Shown here: one piece after another, positions 50,980-59,474 of the stretch | Numbering within the stretch: the stretch's first letter is position 1 | Layout of the letters: every line of letters starts with the position of its first letter | Source of the DNA: CAZMXP01 sp964570285 | Lineage (GTDB): Bacteria > Planctomycetota > PLA2 | Reading direction: 5' to 3' | DNA length: 64,000 nucleotides | NCBI GenBank assembly: GCA_964570285.1 | Contig: CAZMXP010000021.1 | Coordinates: forward strand, 8,308 to 72,307 | Program-made: the position numbers and the translations under genes | Notes under the pieces: generated by a model | The model's database searches: none | The model's input: the letters and a program-made list of their open reading frames with translations, nothing else | Told to the model about the DNA's origin: nothing

Positions 50980-51527
50980 GCGACCGGCGTCGAGGCGGCG
51001 GGGGCGACGCTCTGCGTCGCGCCGAGGCCGTCGAGGATCTCGCGCGCGCCGTCCACGTCGTTCTCGGCGAGGCACCGCGCCAGGTCGCCCACCGCGGCGC
51101 GCTCCGCGACGATCTCGGCGCGCAGCAGCGCGATCTCCGCGGCGAGCGACTTGAGATAGTCGTGGCGGCGAAGCGAGAGCCGGTGGCTGTAGTCGCGGCT
51201 GCGCATCCCGCGCACCGCCCGCTCCATGACCCGGACGGGGCCCGCGATGCGGTGGGTGAGCAGCAGGCTCAGCACGGAGAGGATCGAGGCGGCGAGGGCG
51301 AAGTAGATCAGGTTCGCCTTCAGGAGAAGGCTCCGGGTCTCGGCGGCGTCGAGGGCTTCCAGCGCGCCGGGCCCGGGGATCAGCAGCACCGCGAGCACGT
51401 AGAGCAGCCCCATCCCGGCGAGCACGGAGAGCAGTTGCAGCGTGATCCGGCCCTGGAAGCGGCCGTCCACGAGATAGGTGCGGCGGCTGTGGCTCGCGTC
51501 GTCGGGCTTGGAGTGTCTCGGTGCCAT
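50976..51527 (-). CDS. Membrane protein with HAMP domain
   Basis: 183 aa. A polar N terminus of about 35 residues, two membrane helices (LQLLSVLAGMGLLYVLAVLLI and LIYFALAASILSVLSLLL) separated by a short periplasmic loop, then a HAMP domain (HRIAGPVRVMERAVRGMRSRDYSHRLSLRRHDYLKSLA) and a helical tail. No kinase, cyclase or methyl-acceptor domain follows, so it is a HAMP-only signalling fragment or partner protein. ATG 51527 has AGAGG seven bases upstream; the in-frame start at 51551 is less good. It is divergent from the prepilin-like gene, and related HAMP proteins often neighbour type IV pilin-like genes, so a joint function is possible. Confidence 0.8.
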   Translation of the reverse strand: MAPRHSKPDDASHSRRTYLVDGRFQGRITLQLLSVLAGMGLLYVLAVLLIPGPGALEALDAAETRSLLLKANLIYFALAASILSVLSLLLTHRIAGPVRVMERAVRGMRSRDYSHRLSLRRHDYLKSLAAEIALLRAEIVAERAAVGDLARCLAENDVDGAREILDGLGATQSVAPAASTPVA

Positions 51528-51628
51528 CGTCGTCCTCTCTCGTCGCCTCATCGACGTTGCGCGACTCCCACTTGAGTTCGCGGCTCAAGTCCGGAGGCGC
51601 GCCGGTCGATGGGACTAGGGCAGACCGC

Positions 51629-52315
51629 ATGCGCTCCCACCGCGGATTCACGCTCATCGAGCTCCTGACGATCCTCGTGATCATCGCGATCATCGTGACG
51701 ATCGCGATCCCGAACCTGCTCGGCTCGCGGGTCGAGGCGAACGAGACGGCGGCGATGGCGACGGTGCGCACCGTCGTGCAGGCGCAACTCGCGTTCGTCG
51801 CCCGGCAGGATGCCGACCTCAACGGGAACGGGGCGGGGGAGTACGGGACGTTCGGCGAGATGAGCGGCAACATCGCGGTGCGCGCCGCCAGCGGCGGCAC
51901 GAAGATGCTGGAGCCGGGCACGATCAACCCCAGCTTCCGCGCCATCTCGCCCATCGGCGAGATGTTCCGCAGCGGCTACTACTACCGCATCTACCTGCCC
52001 GGCAGCGGCGGCAGCGGCATGATCGAGCTGCCCGGGGGCGGCGCCGACGCGACCGTCGACGCCGATCTCGCCGAGAGCACCTGGTGCGTCTACGCGTGGC
52101 CGCAGAAGTTCGGCACGACCGGCCGCAAGACCTTCTTCGCGAGCCAGAACGGCGACATCCTCTACACCGAGGACGCGAGCTACAGCGGCGCCGGTGCCGC
52201 GATCGTCCCGGGCGCCGCCTACTCGGAGCCCGGCCTCGCGACCTCGATTCTCGGCAACATCGCCGCCAACCAGACGGGCCGCGACGGCAACGCCTGGAAG
52301 GCCGCCGGAAGGTAG
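51629..52315 (+). CDS. Prepilin-like protein with N-terminal methylation motif
   Basis: 228 aa. The type IV pilin/type II pseudopilin signature is present: a short basic leader MRSHRG, then FTLIELLTILVIIAIIVTIAIPNLL, where cleavage occurs between Gly and Phe and Glu sits at +5. The mature part has a Gly-rich globular domain (NGNGAGEYGTFGEMSG, FRSGYYYRIYLPGSGGSG, STWCVYAWPQKFGTTGRKTFFASQNGDILYTED) of the H-X9-DG/pseudopilin kind common in Planctomycetota. Quotes are partial. No secretion ATPase or peptidase genes are near. Start ATG 51629 directly precedes the leader. Confidence 0.88.
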   Translation: MRSHRGFTLIELLTILVIIAIIVTIAIPNLLGSRVEANETAAMATVRTVVQAQLAFVARQDADLNGNGAGEYGTFGEMSGNIAVRAASGGTKMLEPGTINPSFRAISPIGEMFRSGYYYRIYLPGSGGSGMIELPGGGADATVDADLAESTWCVYAWPQKFGTTGRKTFFASQNGDILYTEDASYSGAGAAIVPGAAYSEPGLATSILGNIAANQTGRDGNAWKAAGR

Positions 52316-52389
52316 GGAACACCGCCCCGCGTCGCGGGCAGGCCGACGGTGGCGCCGGTCCGCCGCTTGGTGTATCCCATGGCTGCGCG

Positions 52390-53313
52390 ATGCGCGGCTA
52401 CTTGGGCGTCACCGACCTCGACTGGTACCGCTTCCTCCACCGGCAGCCGGGGCTCGACGAGGTCAATTTCTGGCAACCGTCCGGGGGCCGCGCGTTCCGC
52501 GTCCTCCAGCCGGGGGAGCCCTTCCTCTTCAAGCTGCACGCCCCGCACAACGCGATCGCGGGGTTCGGCCTCTTCGCAAGGCACTCCGTCCTACCGGACT
52601 GGCTCGCTTGGGACGCCTTCGCGATCGGCAACGGCGCCCCCGACCTCGACACGATGCGCCGCCGCATTGTGCAGTACCGCGCGACGCGTCCAGAGCCGCG
52701 CGCGGGGGGCAGCCAGATCGGTTGCATCATCGTCGTGGAGCCGGTGTTCTTCGCACGCGACGACTGGATCCCGCAGCCGCGGGACTGGCCCCAGCCCACC
52801 GTGCAGGGCAAGACTTACGATCTGGAGGCGGGGGAGGGTCGCCGGGTCTGGGACGCGTGCCTCGAACGCGCGCAGCGACAGCGTCCCGCGTTGCTCGTCG
52901 GCGAGGGGGGCCCGCGCTTCGGCGCCCCGGGGATCGTCCGTCCAAGGCTCGGTCAGGGCGGCTTCCGCGTGGCCGTCACCGAGGCGTACGGGCGGGCGTG
53001 CGCCGTCACGTCCGAGCACTCCCTGCCGGTGCTTGAGGCCGCCCACATCCAGAGCTACTCGAAGGGCGGGGCGCATTCCGTCGCCAACGGTCTGCTGCTG
53101 CGCACCGACATCCATCGGCTCTTCGACCAGGGTTATGTCACGGTGACTCCCGAGCACCGGTTCAGGGTCAGCAAGGACCTGCGCGAGGAGTGGCAGAACG
53201 GCCGCACCTACTACGAACTGGACGGCAAGGAGGTCTCCGTGCCCCCCGGTCGCGGGGAGCGACCGGAACCCGGGCTCCTGGCCTGGCACAACGAGCACTG
53301 CTTCCGCGGCTAG
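52390..53313 (+). CDS. HNH endonuclease with PUA/EVE-like N-terminal domain
   Basis: 307 aa. Residues 1-125 (LGVTDLDWYRFLHRQPGLDEVNFWQPSG, FLFKLHAPHNAIAGFGLFAR) resemble PUA/EVE-like modules that read modified bases, by general pattern. Residues about 200-270 form an HNH_2 nuclease: CAVTSEHSLPVLEAAHIQ, then HSVANGLLLRTDIHRLFDQGYV, with the His-Asn-His residues intact. Quotes are partial. This plan suggests a modification-dependent restriction enzyme, but no partner methylase is present and the role is inferred. TATCCC at 52373-52378 is 11 bases before the ATG. The stop codon TAG is supplied by MITE copy 2. Confidence 0.82.
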   Translation: MRGYLGVTDLDWYRFLHRQPGLDEVNFWQPSGGRAFRVLQPGEPFLFKLHAPHNAIAGFGLFARHSVLPDWLAWDAFAIGNGAPDLDTMRRRIVQYRATRPEPRAGGSQIGCIIVVEPVFFARDDWIPQPRDWPQPTVQGKTYDLEAGEGRRVWDACLERAQRQRPALLVGEGGPRFGAPGIVRPRLGQGGFRVAVTEAYGRACAVTSEHSLPVLEAAHIQSYSKGGAHSVANGLLLRTDIHRLFDQGYVTVTPEHRFRVSKDLREEWQNGRTYYELDGKEVSVPPGRGERPEPGLLAWHNEHCFRG

Positions 53314-53378
53314 GAGCTTGTCCGGGTCCGGTTGGCCCCGAAGCGTGGCGGAAGGCCATGACCCGGACAAGCTCCTAG
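53310..53378 (+). mobile_element. Palindromic MITE-like element, copy 2
   Basis: CTAG on both sides (53310-53313 and 53375-53378) flanks arms GGAGCTTGTCCGGGTC (from 53313) and its exact complement ending 53375. The inner region pairs partly (TTGGCC / GGCCAT). It lies between convergent genes and supplies TAG stop codons to both: the HNH gene on plus and the epimerase gene on minus. CTAG fits a 4-bp target-site duplication, as in IS5-like groups. It may double as a bidirectional terminator. Confidence 0.8.
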
Positions 53379-54403
53379 GAGAGCCACTTCAGGAGCCGGA
53401 TGATGCCCATGCGCGCGGGGCGGCGGTGGGCGCTGCCGTCGCGGCGCGCGGCGATCTCGGCGCGGTGGCGCGCGAAGTGGTCGTAGGCGCGCCAGAGCAT
53501 CTCCTCGTTCGACAGCGTCGGCTGCCAGCCGAGCGTCGTCCGCGCCTTGGCGGTGTCGAAGACGAAGTTGCTCGCGATCATCCGGATCTGGTAGGGGCCG
53601 AGGGGGGAGAGTCCCATCCCGTGCGCGAGGCGCATCGCGAGGAGGGTGGGGGCGCGGGGGAGGGAGGCGACCCTCGCCCCGGTCGCGGCGCGGTCGCAGA
53701 CGGAGGAGAAGACCTCGCGCAGCGTGCGCACGCCGTGCGACCCGACATGCAGCACGCCGCCTGCCGCCGAGTCCATCGCGCGCAGGCATGCGTCGGCGAG
53801 GTCCTGGGCATAGAGGAACTGGTAGCGGTGGTCGCCGCGCCCCACGACCCAGACCCTCCGGCCCTCGGCGATGAACTCGAAGAGCATCGCGAGCAGGCCG
53901 AGCCGTCCCTCGTCGAGGATCGTCGGCGTGCGCAGCGAGACGGTCCGCACGCCGGCGGCGGCGAGGATGCGCTCGCCTTCGAGCTTGCTCCTCCCGTAGA
54001 TCTCGGCGGGCTCGGGCGGCACGGATTCGTCGACGGGCCCGTCGAAGTTGCGCGCGTAGACGCAGTTGCTGCTCGTGTAGACGATCCCCCCGACCCCCCC
54101 TGATTCCGCGCAGGCGGCGACGTTCGCCGTCCCGTCGACGTTGCTCGTCCAGAGGAAGCGCCGGTCCTTCGCGTCGTGCGCGAGGATCGCGGCGCAGTGG
54201 AAGACCCCCTGCGGCCGGTGCTCGTCGAAGAGTCGCGCGAGCGCCCCGCGGTCGCGGATGTCGCCTCGCACCGCGACGAGGTTCGCGTGGCGATCGGTGT
54301 CCTCTTCGAGATCGATGCTGACGACCCCGCGGCCGAGTGCGAGCAGGCGCCGCTTCAGGATGCCGCCGAAGAAGCCGGCGCCGCCGGTCACGAGGTAGGT
54401 CAC
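53375..54403 (-). CDS. NAD-dependent epimerase/dehydratase (extended SDR)
   Basis: 342 aa. Rossmann motif YLVTGGAGFFGGILKRRLL at the N terminus (GGxGFxG), VRGDIRD, and the active-site YxxxK in EIYGRSKLEGERIL; TSSNCVYARN supplies the Ser. The family acts on nucleotide sugars (UDP-glucose 4-epimerase type) or sterol-like substrates; the exact one is unknown. Last gene of a long minus-strand operon. GTG 54403 overlaps the GT39 stop by GTGA; its own stop lies inside MITE copy 2, so the native C terminus may have been altered by the insertion. Confidence 0.87.
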   Translation of the reverse strand: MTYLVTGGAGFFGGILKRRLLALGRGVVSIDLEEDTDRHANLVAVRGDIRDRGALARLFDEHRPQGVFHCAAILAHDAKDRRFLWTSNVDGTANVAACAESGGVGGIVYTSSNCVYARNFDGPVDESVPPEPAEIYGRSKLEGERILAAAGVRTVSLRTPTILDEGRLGLLAMLFEFIAEGRRVWVVGRGDHRYQFLYAQDLADACLRAMDSAAGGVLHVGSHGVRTLREVFSSVCDRAATGARVASLPRAPTLLAMRLAHGMGLSPLGPYQIRMIASNFVFDTAKARTTLGWQPTLSNEEMLWRAYDHFARHRAEIAARRDGSAHRRPARMGIIRLLKWLS

Positions 54404-55959
54404 CGCGCCGGCTTCCTCGCGGGATCCCAGAGCACGAGCGACACCGCCTCGTGGTAGCGCGACGGCGGCGCCTCCCACCAGTAGGCCGACTCCGCATGGC
54501 GATGCAGGAGGCGCATCAGGCGGCGGTGGATCTGGAGCTCCTGCCGCACGAGCGTGGACTGCTCCGAGCCGGAGTTCCGGTCGCTGAGGGCCCAGCGCCG
54601 GTGCGTCGGGTAGAGGGCGTCCTGGAACATCCAGACGCGCTTGCCGGCCCGGAGGTGCGCCTCGAGCCGATCGAGTTGCCGCAGCACGAGATCGGCGTCC
54701 CGCTCGCGCTCCACGAGGTCGATCCAGTCGACGCAGGTGAGCCTGCCCTCGTACGGGGGGGCGAGCTGGGCGAGTCCGCCCTCGTAGTGGAAGTTCAGCG
54801 CCGGCCCGAAGAACGCGGGGCTGATCAGGATCAGGTCGTCGGGGCGCGCGTGCGCCTCGATGCGCGCGCTGAACTCCGCGCTCGGGCTGACCGTGCGGAA
54901 CCACTTGAGGGGGTCGGTGCGCTGCGTCACCAGCGCGAGCGCGACGAGCACCCACGCGATGCGGCGCCGCACGCGGTCGGCCCGGAAGAGCCCGCTCCAG
55001 TGCCACGCGGCGCACGGAAGCAGCAGCACCGACATGCCGATCAGGTAGCGCGGCAGGAAGGGGCCGCGGATGAACTGCGCGATCCACGCGAGGAGGGGGC
55101 CGCCGGCGCCCATCCAGAGCAGGGCACGCATCGCGCGCGCCGTGGCCGGATCGGCGGCGGGCTCGCGGATGCGGAAGACGCCGCGCACGATCCCCCAGAG
55201 CAGGATGAGGCCGCCCCAGAGACCGAGCGGCAGCGTCCACGCCTGGTAGGCGCCGCGGAGCTGAGGCTTGGTCACATACCAGGGCTGCAGGTCGTGGCGC
55301 AGGCCGACGGCGAACTGCGGCAGCCACGGCGCGAAGGCGAGGAGGCAGGCGAGCGCGGCGAGCGCGACGAGGCGCCAGAGGCGAGGCGAGGGATCGCGCG
55401 CGAGCGCGAAGAGGCCCGCCGGCGCGATCATGTAGACGCCGTAGTAGTGCGTCGCGAGCAGCAGCGCCGCCGCGACCCCCCACGCGCAGGCCGTCCCAGG
55501 ACTTGGCCGGGCCAGGAACCGCAGGAAGACCGCGACATGGACCAGCGAGATCACGAGGAAGAGCGCGTAGGCGCGCATCTCGGCGCTGTAGTAGATGAAG
55601 AAGGGGCTCGTCGCCATCAGCAGGCCCGCGAGCAGCGCGGCGGGGGCGCCGAAGATCCGGCGCGCCAGCGCCATCAGCAGCGCGACGCCGAGCACGCCCA
55701 GCACGACCGTCATGCCTCGCACGGCGCGCGCGCTGCCGCCGAACGCCTTCTGCACGCCGTACTCGAGCACGTAGTGCAGCGGCGGGTGGCCCTCGTGGGC
55801 GAGCCGCTTCCAGACGAGGTCGCCGAGCGACGCGCTCCCCGCGACGAGGAAGAAGTCCTGCGCCTCGTCGCGCCAGACGCCCTCGCGCGAGGCGGCGTGC
55901 TGCAGCCGCAGCAGGGCGGCGAGCGCGAGCACGAGCAGGGCCGGCAGCGCGACTCTCAT
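54400..55959 (-). CDS. Glycosyltransferase family 39-like integral membrane protein
   Basis: 519 aa with about ten membrane helices. The first loop carries REGVWRDEAQDFFL, the Asp-Glu pair of the GT-C fold, then HEGHPPLHYVLEYGVQKAFG as in ArnT/PMT-like enzymes (DE...HPPL). Helices such as LLMALARRIFGAPAALLAGLLM and SPFFIYYSAEMRAYALFLVISL, quoted in part, follow. The final 120 residues are a soluble domain. These enzymes transfer a sugar from a polyprenyl phosphate to lipid or protein at the periplasmic face. Coupled by ATGA to the flavoprotein upstream and by GTGA to the epimerase downstream. Confidence 0.88.
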   Translation of the reverse strand: MRVALPALLVLALAALLRLQHAASREGVWRDEAQDFFLVAGSASLGDLVWKRLAHEGHPPLHYVLEYGVQKAFGGSARAVRGMTVVLGVLGVALLMALARRIFGAPAALLAGLLMATSPFFIYYSAEMRAYALFLVISLVHVAVFLRFLARPSPGTACAWGVAAALLLATHYYGVYMIAPAGLFALARDPSPRLWRLVALAALACLLAFAPWLPQFAVGLRHDLQPWYVTKPQLRGAYQAWTLPLGLWGGLILLWGIVRGVFRIREPAADPATARAMRALLWMGAGGPLLAWIAQFIRGPFLPRYLIGMSVLLLPCAAWHWSGLFRADRVRRRIAWVLVALALVTQRTDPLKWFRTVSPSAEFSARIEAHARPDDLILISPAFFGPALNFHYEGGLAQLAPPYEGRLTCVDWIDLVERERDADLVLRQLDRLEAHLRAGKRVWMFQDALYPTHRRWALSDRNSGSEQSTLVRQELQIHRRLMRLLHRHAESAYWWEAPPSRYHEAVSLVLWDPARKPAR

Positions 55960-57422
55960 CGCGCCGCCAGCGGCCGGGGGAGCGCGCGGCCCGCGCGGTC
56001 GGCGCGCCCGTCCCCCTCCTCGTGGTACTCGGCGTCGGTATTGACCTTCCAGGGATCGCGCGCGTCGGTGCCGAGGCGGTTGCGCGCCGCGAGCAGCGCC
56101 GCCATCATCGAGTGGTCCTGGTTGTTGTACTTGTGCATGCCGTTGCGCCCGGCCGGCGCGACGTTCGGCACCTCCGCGGCGAGCCACTCCCGGATGCGCG
56201 CGACCGCCTCGGTGTAGAAGTCGTCGTAGACCGGATAGGCCTTCGCCATCCGGACGACGGTGCCGTCCTCCACCTCGCCCGGACGCAGGAGCCCGATGCG
56301 CACCATCTCCCGCTCGCCCAGCGCGAGCAGGTCCCCGTCCGCCCTCGTCCAGAGGTCGTCGCCCTCGAAGCAGAAGTACTCGAGCCCGAACACCTGCAGG
56401 TCCGGATCCGGCGTCATCTCCGGCGACCAGTTGCGGAAGATCTGCACGCGCCCGAGGCGCACCTCGGGGTCGTGGATGTAGATCCAGTTGTCCGGGAAGG
56501 CCTCCGGGCGGCGCGCCACGAGGGCGACCGTGAGGAAGTCGCGGTAGCGGAGGCGCTCCGCCGCCTCGCGGACGGGGGGGGGCGCGGGGGGGGAGAGCGC
56601 GAGCACGAGGTCGCGCAGCGGCATGCTCGAGATCACATGGTCGCACGGCGTCTGGTGCACGCCGCCTTGGCTGTCCACGGTGCCGATCCCCCGGACCCCC
56701 TGCGCATCGCGCTCGATCCGGACGACGCGACGGTCGAGTTGCACCGTCGCGCCGCCCGCCTCCACGCGGCGGCGCATCTCCTCCCACATCTGGCCCGGGC
56801 CGAGGCGGGGGTAGCGGAAGCGGTCGATCAGGGACTTCACCGTCGAACCGCCCCGGCGTCCGAAGGCCGAGAGCACCGCGCGGGTCAGCGAGAGGCCCTT
56901 GATCCGCTGCGCCGCCCAGTCGGCGGAGATCTTGTCGCACTTCATGCCCCAGACCTTCTCCGTGTAGGACTCGAAGAAGGTCCGGAAGAGGCGGTCGCCG
57001 AAGCGGTTCGTGACCCAGTCGCGGAAGGAGCGTTCGGGCCGGACCGGGAAGAGGCGGCGCCACGCGTAGCTGAGCACGCAGGCGAGCGAGCGGAAGAGCC
57101 CCAGGTTGCGCAGCGCGTTCAGCGGGCGCAGCGGGTAGTCGAAGAAGCGGCCGCGGTAGAAGATGCGCGACAGGCGCGGCACCTCGAGGAAGTCGTCGGG
57201 CAGGATCTCGCGCCAGAGCGCCTCGATCTCGGGGTTCTTGGAGAAGAAGCGGTGGCCCCCGATGTCGAAGCGGAACCGCTTGTAGCGGACGGTGCGGGCG
57301 ATCCCCCCGACGTAGTCCGGATCGCCCTCGAGCACGACGGCCGCGTGGCCTACCCGCGTGAGTTCATACGCCGCCGTCAGCCCGGCCGGGCCCGCACCGA
57401 TGATGACCGTCGACTCGCCCAT
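55956..57422 (-). CDS. UDP-galactopyranose mutase-like FAD oxidoreductase
   Basis: 488 aa. N-terminal FAD motif STVIIGAGPAGLTAAYELTR with GGIARTV, then FRFDIGGHRFFSKNPEIEALW, typical of the amine-oxidase/protoporphyrinogen-oxidase-like group that includes UDP-galactopyranose mutase-like enzymes of exopolysaccharide clusters. Also SYTEKVWGMKCDKISADWAAQRIKGLSL (quoted in part) and a C-terminal NGMHKYNNQDHSMMAALLAARN. With the GT39 and epimerase genes it forms a small glycan or glycolipid module. TAGACT on the minus strand (57440-57435) lies 12 bases before ATG, so the three genes may have their own start inside the larger operon. Confidence 0.86.
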   Translation of the reverse strand: MGESTVIIGAGPAGLTAAYELTRVGHAAVVLEGDPDYVGGIARTVRYKRFRFDIGGHRFFSKNPEIEALWREILPDDFLEVPRLSRIFYRGRFFDYPLRPLNALRNLGLFRSLACVLSYAWRRLFPVRPERSFRDWVTNRFGDRLFRTFFESYTEKVWGMKCDKISADWAAQRIKGLSLTRAVLSAFGRRGGSTVKSLIDRFRYPRLGPGQMWEEMRRRVEAGGATVQLDRRVVRIERDAQGVRGIGTVDSQGGVHQTPCDHVISSMPLRDLVLALSPPAPPPVREAAERLRYRDFLTVALVARRPEAFPDNWIYIHDPEVRLGRVQIFRNWSPEMTPDPDLQVFGLEYFCFEGDDLWTRADGDLLALGEREMVRIGLLRPGEVEDGTVVRMAKAYPVYDDFYTEAVARIREWLAAEVPNVAPAGRNGMHKYNNQDHSMMAALLAARNRLGTDARDPWKVNTDAEYHEEGDGRADRAGRALPRPLAAR

Positions 57423-57434
57423 CCGGAGGGGCGG

Positions 57435-57440
57435 AGTCTA
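57435..57440 (-). promoter_or_regulatory. Internal candidate -10 element of the sugar module
   Basis: TAGACT on the minus strand within the 22-bp gap between the repeat protein and the UGM-like gene. No Shine-Dalgarno is seen before the ATG. Confidence 0.4.
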
Positions 57441-57444
57441 ACAG

Positions 57445-58611
57445 CTAGGGATAGCGGTAGTAGGACTCGAGCATCATCGCGCAGAGCGCGGTGGAGTAGA
57501 CGCGGCCGCCGACGTTGCCGTAGGTGCCGACCGGATCCCACGAGCCCTTCGCGTGGCCCTCCTTGCGCTGGTGGGGGAGGAGCGCCTTCTTCAGCGAGGC
57601 GTTCCACGAGGTCCACGCGTCGCCGCCGAGACGGGCGAGCGCCTCGGTGCCGTGGTGCCAGTAGTAGTGCTGGAGGTAGCCGATCTGCACGTCGCGCATC
57701 TCCCCGTTGACCTTCAGGCGCTTGAAGCGGATCGACCACCTCGGGCGCTGCTTCGCCAGCGCGGAGAGGCCGAGGCGGATGCGCTCGTCGGAGGAGGGGA
57801 TGCGCATCAGGGAGTGGATCAGCAGCGCGCTCGCGGCGTTGGTCGTCGTCGGCGTGTATCCGAGCGCGTCGGCGTCGAGGGTGTAGCGCACCTTGCCGCT
57901 CTCGCGGTCGATCAGCGACCGCAGCCACGCCAGCACCGGCTCCCGGTAGCCGGTGTCCACGTCGATGCCCGCGGCGGCGGCGCGTTCGAGCGCGCAGACG
58001 ACGGCCGTCGTCGTCGGCACGCCGCTCGCCATCGTGTTGCCGACGTGGTAGCGCCACCCGCCCTGGGCCTGGCGCGACCCGACCATGGCCTGGACGCCGG
58101 TGCGGATCGCGGGCAGGTAGCCCTCGTCGCCCGTCCGGTCGTAGACCTCCGCCAGCGCCTGCGTCGAGAACGCGATCGCGAAGAGCGTGCCCTGGCCGAT
58201 GCCGGCGGCGAGCCAGTCGAGGGCGCGCCGGAGGCGCTCCTTGTGCTCCCCCTCGCGATGCGTCTGCCCCGCGCCGAGGAAGGCGAGCGTCGCGAGCGCC
58301 GTCACCTCGCGATCGAAGGCGCAGGGGACCGCCTCGCCGTGCCAGCCTCCGCCTTTGCCGTCGCAGTCGCAGCCGGCGCTGCCGTCGAAGCCGTCCGCGT
58401 CCCAGCGGCCCTCCGCCTCCTGGTGGGCCGCGAGCCACTCGAGGGCCAGCGCCACGGCCTTCTCGGTCGCCTCGCTCCCGCCGCGCGCCTTCAGCGCCCG
58501 CGCCTTCGCGTCGCCTCCGCGCGACGCCGTGAGCGGGCCGCCCGCCGCCACCGGCGCGAACGCGAGCAGCAGGGTCAGCAGCCTCCGCATCCCTCTCTGA
58601 ACGCGCCTCAT
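57445..58611 (-). CDS. Secreted squalene-cyclase/prenyltransferase-like repeat protein
   Basis: 388 aa with a signal peptide (RRLLTLLLAFAPVAAGG). The rest is an alpha/alpha-toroid repeat protein: ALEWLAAHQEAEGRWDADGF, ALDWLAAGIGQGTLFAIAFSTQAL, GGWRYHVGNT, PTTTAVVCALERAAAAG, GYTPTTTNAASALLIHSL and RVYSTALCAMMLESYYRY. Aspartate motifs of real terpene cyclases are not evident, so it is probably not a cyclase. Secreted proteins of this type are abundant in Planctomycetota, function unknown. ATG 58611 overlaps the xerC stop (ATGA); ATG 58590 would give a shorter signal peptide. Confidence 0.82.
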   Translation of the reverse strand: MRRVQRGMRRLLTLLLAFAPVAAGGPLTASRGGDAKARALKARGGSEATEKAVALALEWLAAHQEAEGRWDADGFDGSAGCDCDGKGGGWHGEAVPCAFDREVTALATLAFLGAGQTHREGEHKERLRRALDWLAAGIGQGTLFAIAFSTQALAEVYDRTGDEGYLPAIRTGVQAMVGSRQAQGGWRYHVGNTMASGVPTTTAVVCALERAAAAGIDVDTGYREPVLAWLRSLIDRESGKVRYTLDADALGYTPTTTNAASALLIHSLMRIPSSDERIRLGLSALAKQRPRWSIRFKRLKVNGEMRDVQIGYLQHYYWHHGTEALARLGGDAWTSWNASLKKALLPHQRKEGHAKGSWDPVGTYGNVGGRVYSTALCAMMLESYYRYP

Positions 58612-59474
58612 CGTGCCCGCGGATGCGCCTTCTCGTAGACGCGCCTGAGGCGTTCCATCGAGACGTGGGTGTAGATCTGCGTCGTCGCGATGTTCTTGTG
58701 GCCGAGCAGTTCCTGCACCTCGCGCAGGTCGGCGCCGCGGTCGAGCAGGTGGGTCGCGAAGCTGTGCCGCATCGTGTGCGGCCGCGTGCGCCCGTCCACC
58801 CCCGCCCGCGCGGCGCACGCGACGATCACCCGGTGCACGGCCCGCGGCCCCATGCGCGCGCCTCGCGTGCCGAGGAAGACCGGGCGGGGGTCGCCCCGCG
58901 CGGGGCGCTGCGCCAGGTGGTCGCGCAGCGCGGCGATCGCGGCGCTGCCGAGCGGGGCGAGACGCTCCTTCCGGCCCTTCCCCCGCACGCGGGCGACGCC
59001 GCGGGCGAGATCGAGGTCGTCGCGATCGAGCCCGACCGCCTCCGACACCCGCAGGCCTCCTCCGTAGAGCGTCTCGAGCAGCGCCCGCTCCCGCGGCGTC
59101 GCGGCGGCGGCGAGGATTTGCCCGATCTCCTCCTCGCCGAGCTGGAGAGGCAGCGGTCGACGGTGGCGGGGCGCGCGCAGCGCCACCGACGGGTCCTGCC
59201 GCAGCACGTTCCGGCGGATCAGGTGGCGCACGAAGGCGCGCACCGCCGCGAGATAGCGCGCGATCGAGGGGCGCTTGAGCGCGCGCCCGTGCAGTTCGGC
59301 AAGGAAGGCGCGGAGCAGCCGGCGCGTGAGGTCCCGGGGGTGATGGACGCCGGCCTCCTCGGCGAAGCGCCGGAACACCTCGAGGTTCTGCGCGTAGGCG
59401 CGCGACGTGTGCGGCGACGAGGCCGGTTCGAGCACCGCGAGATAGCCGCGGATCGCCTTTCCGAGGGCGCTCAC
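58608..59474 (-). CDS. xerC: Tyrosine recombinase XerC/XerD
   Basis: 288 aa, site-specific recombinase resolving chromosome dimers. N-terminal SAM-like core-binding domain (FLAELHGRALKRPSIARYLAAVRAF, in part) and a catalytic domain with all residues: Arg in GGGLRVSEAVGL, Lys in GKGRKERLAPLG, His-x-x-Arg in RPHTMRHSFATHLL, His in ELLGHKNI and the nucleophile Tyr in TQIYTHVSMERL. It matches housekeeping XerC/D rather than phage or integron integrases. GTG start in a GTGA overlap with pabB. No attachment site or cargo is near. Confidence 0.92.
   Translation of the reverse strand: MSALGKAIRGYLAVLEPASSPHTSRAYAQNLEVFRRFAEEAGVHHPRDLTRRLLRAFLAELHGRALKRPSIARYLAAVRAFVRHLIRRNVLRQDPSVALRAPRHRRPLPLQLGEEEIGQILAAAATPRERALLETLYGGGLRVSEAVGLDRDDLDLARGVARVRGKGRKERLAPLGSAAIAALRDHLAQRPARGDPRPVFLGTRGARMGPRAVHRVIVACAARAGVDGRTRPHTMRHSFATHLLDRGADLREVQELLGHKNIATTQIYTHVSMERLRRVYEKAHPRAR

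Noticed and set aside
57445..58611. Squalene-hopene cyclase
   Set aside because: Only the toroid repeat pattern is present; the protein is secreted, short, and without an evident DxDD motif.
58608..59474. Integrase of a prophage or integrative element
   Set aside because: The protein matches housekeeping XerC/D, is coupled to pabB, and no phage genes, tRNA insertion or att duplications are seen.
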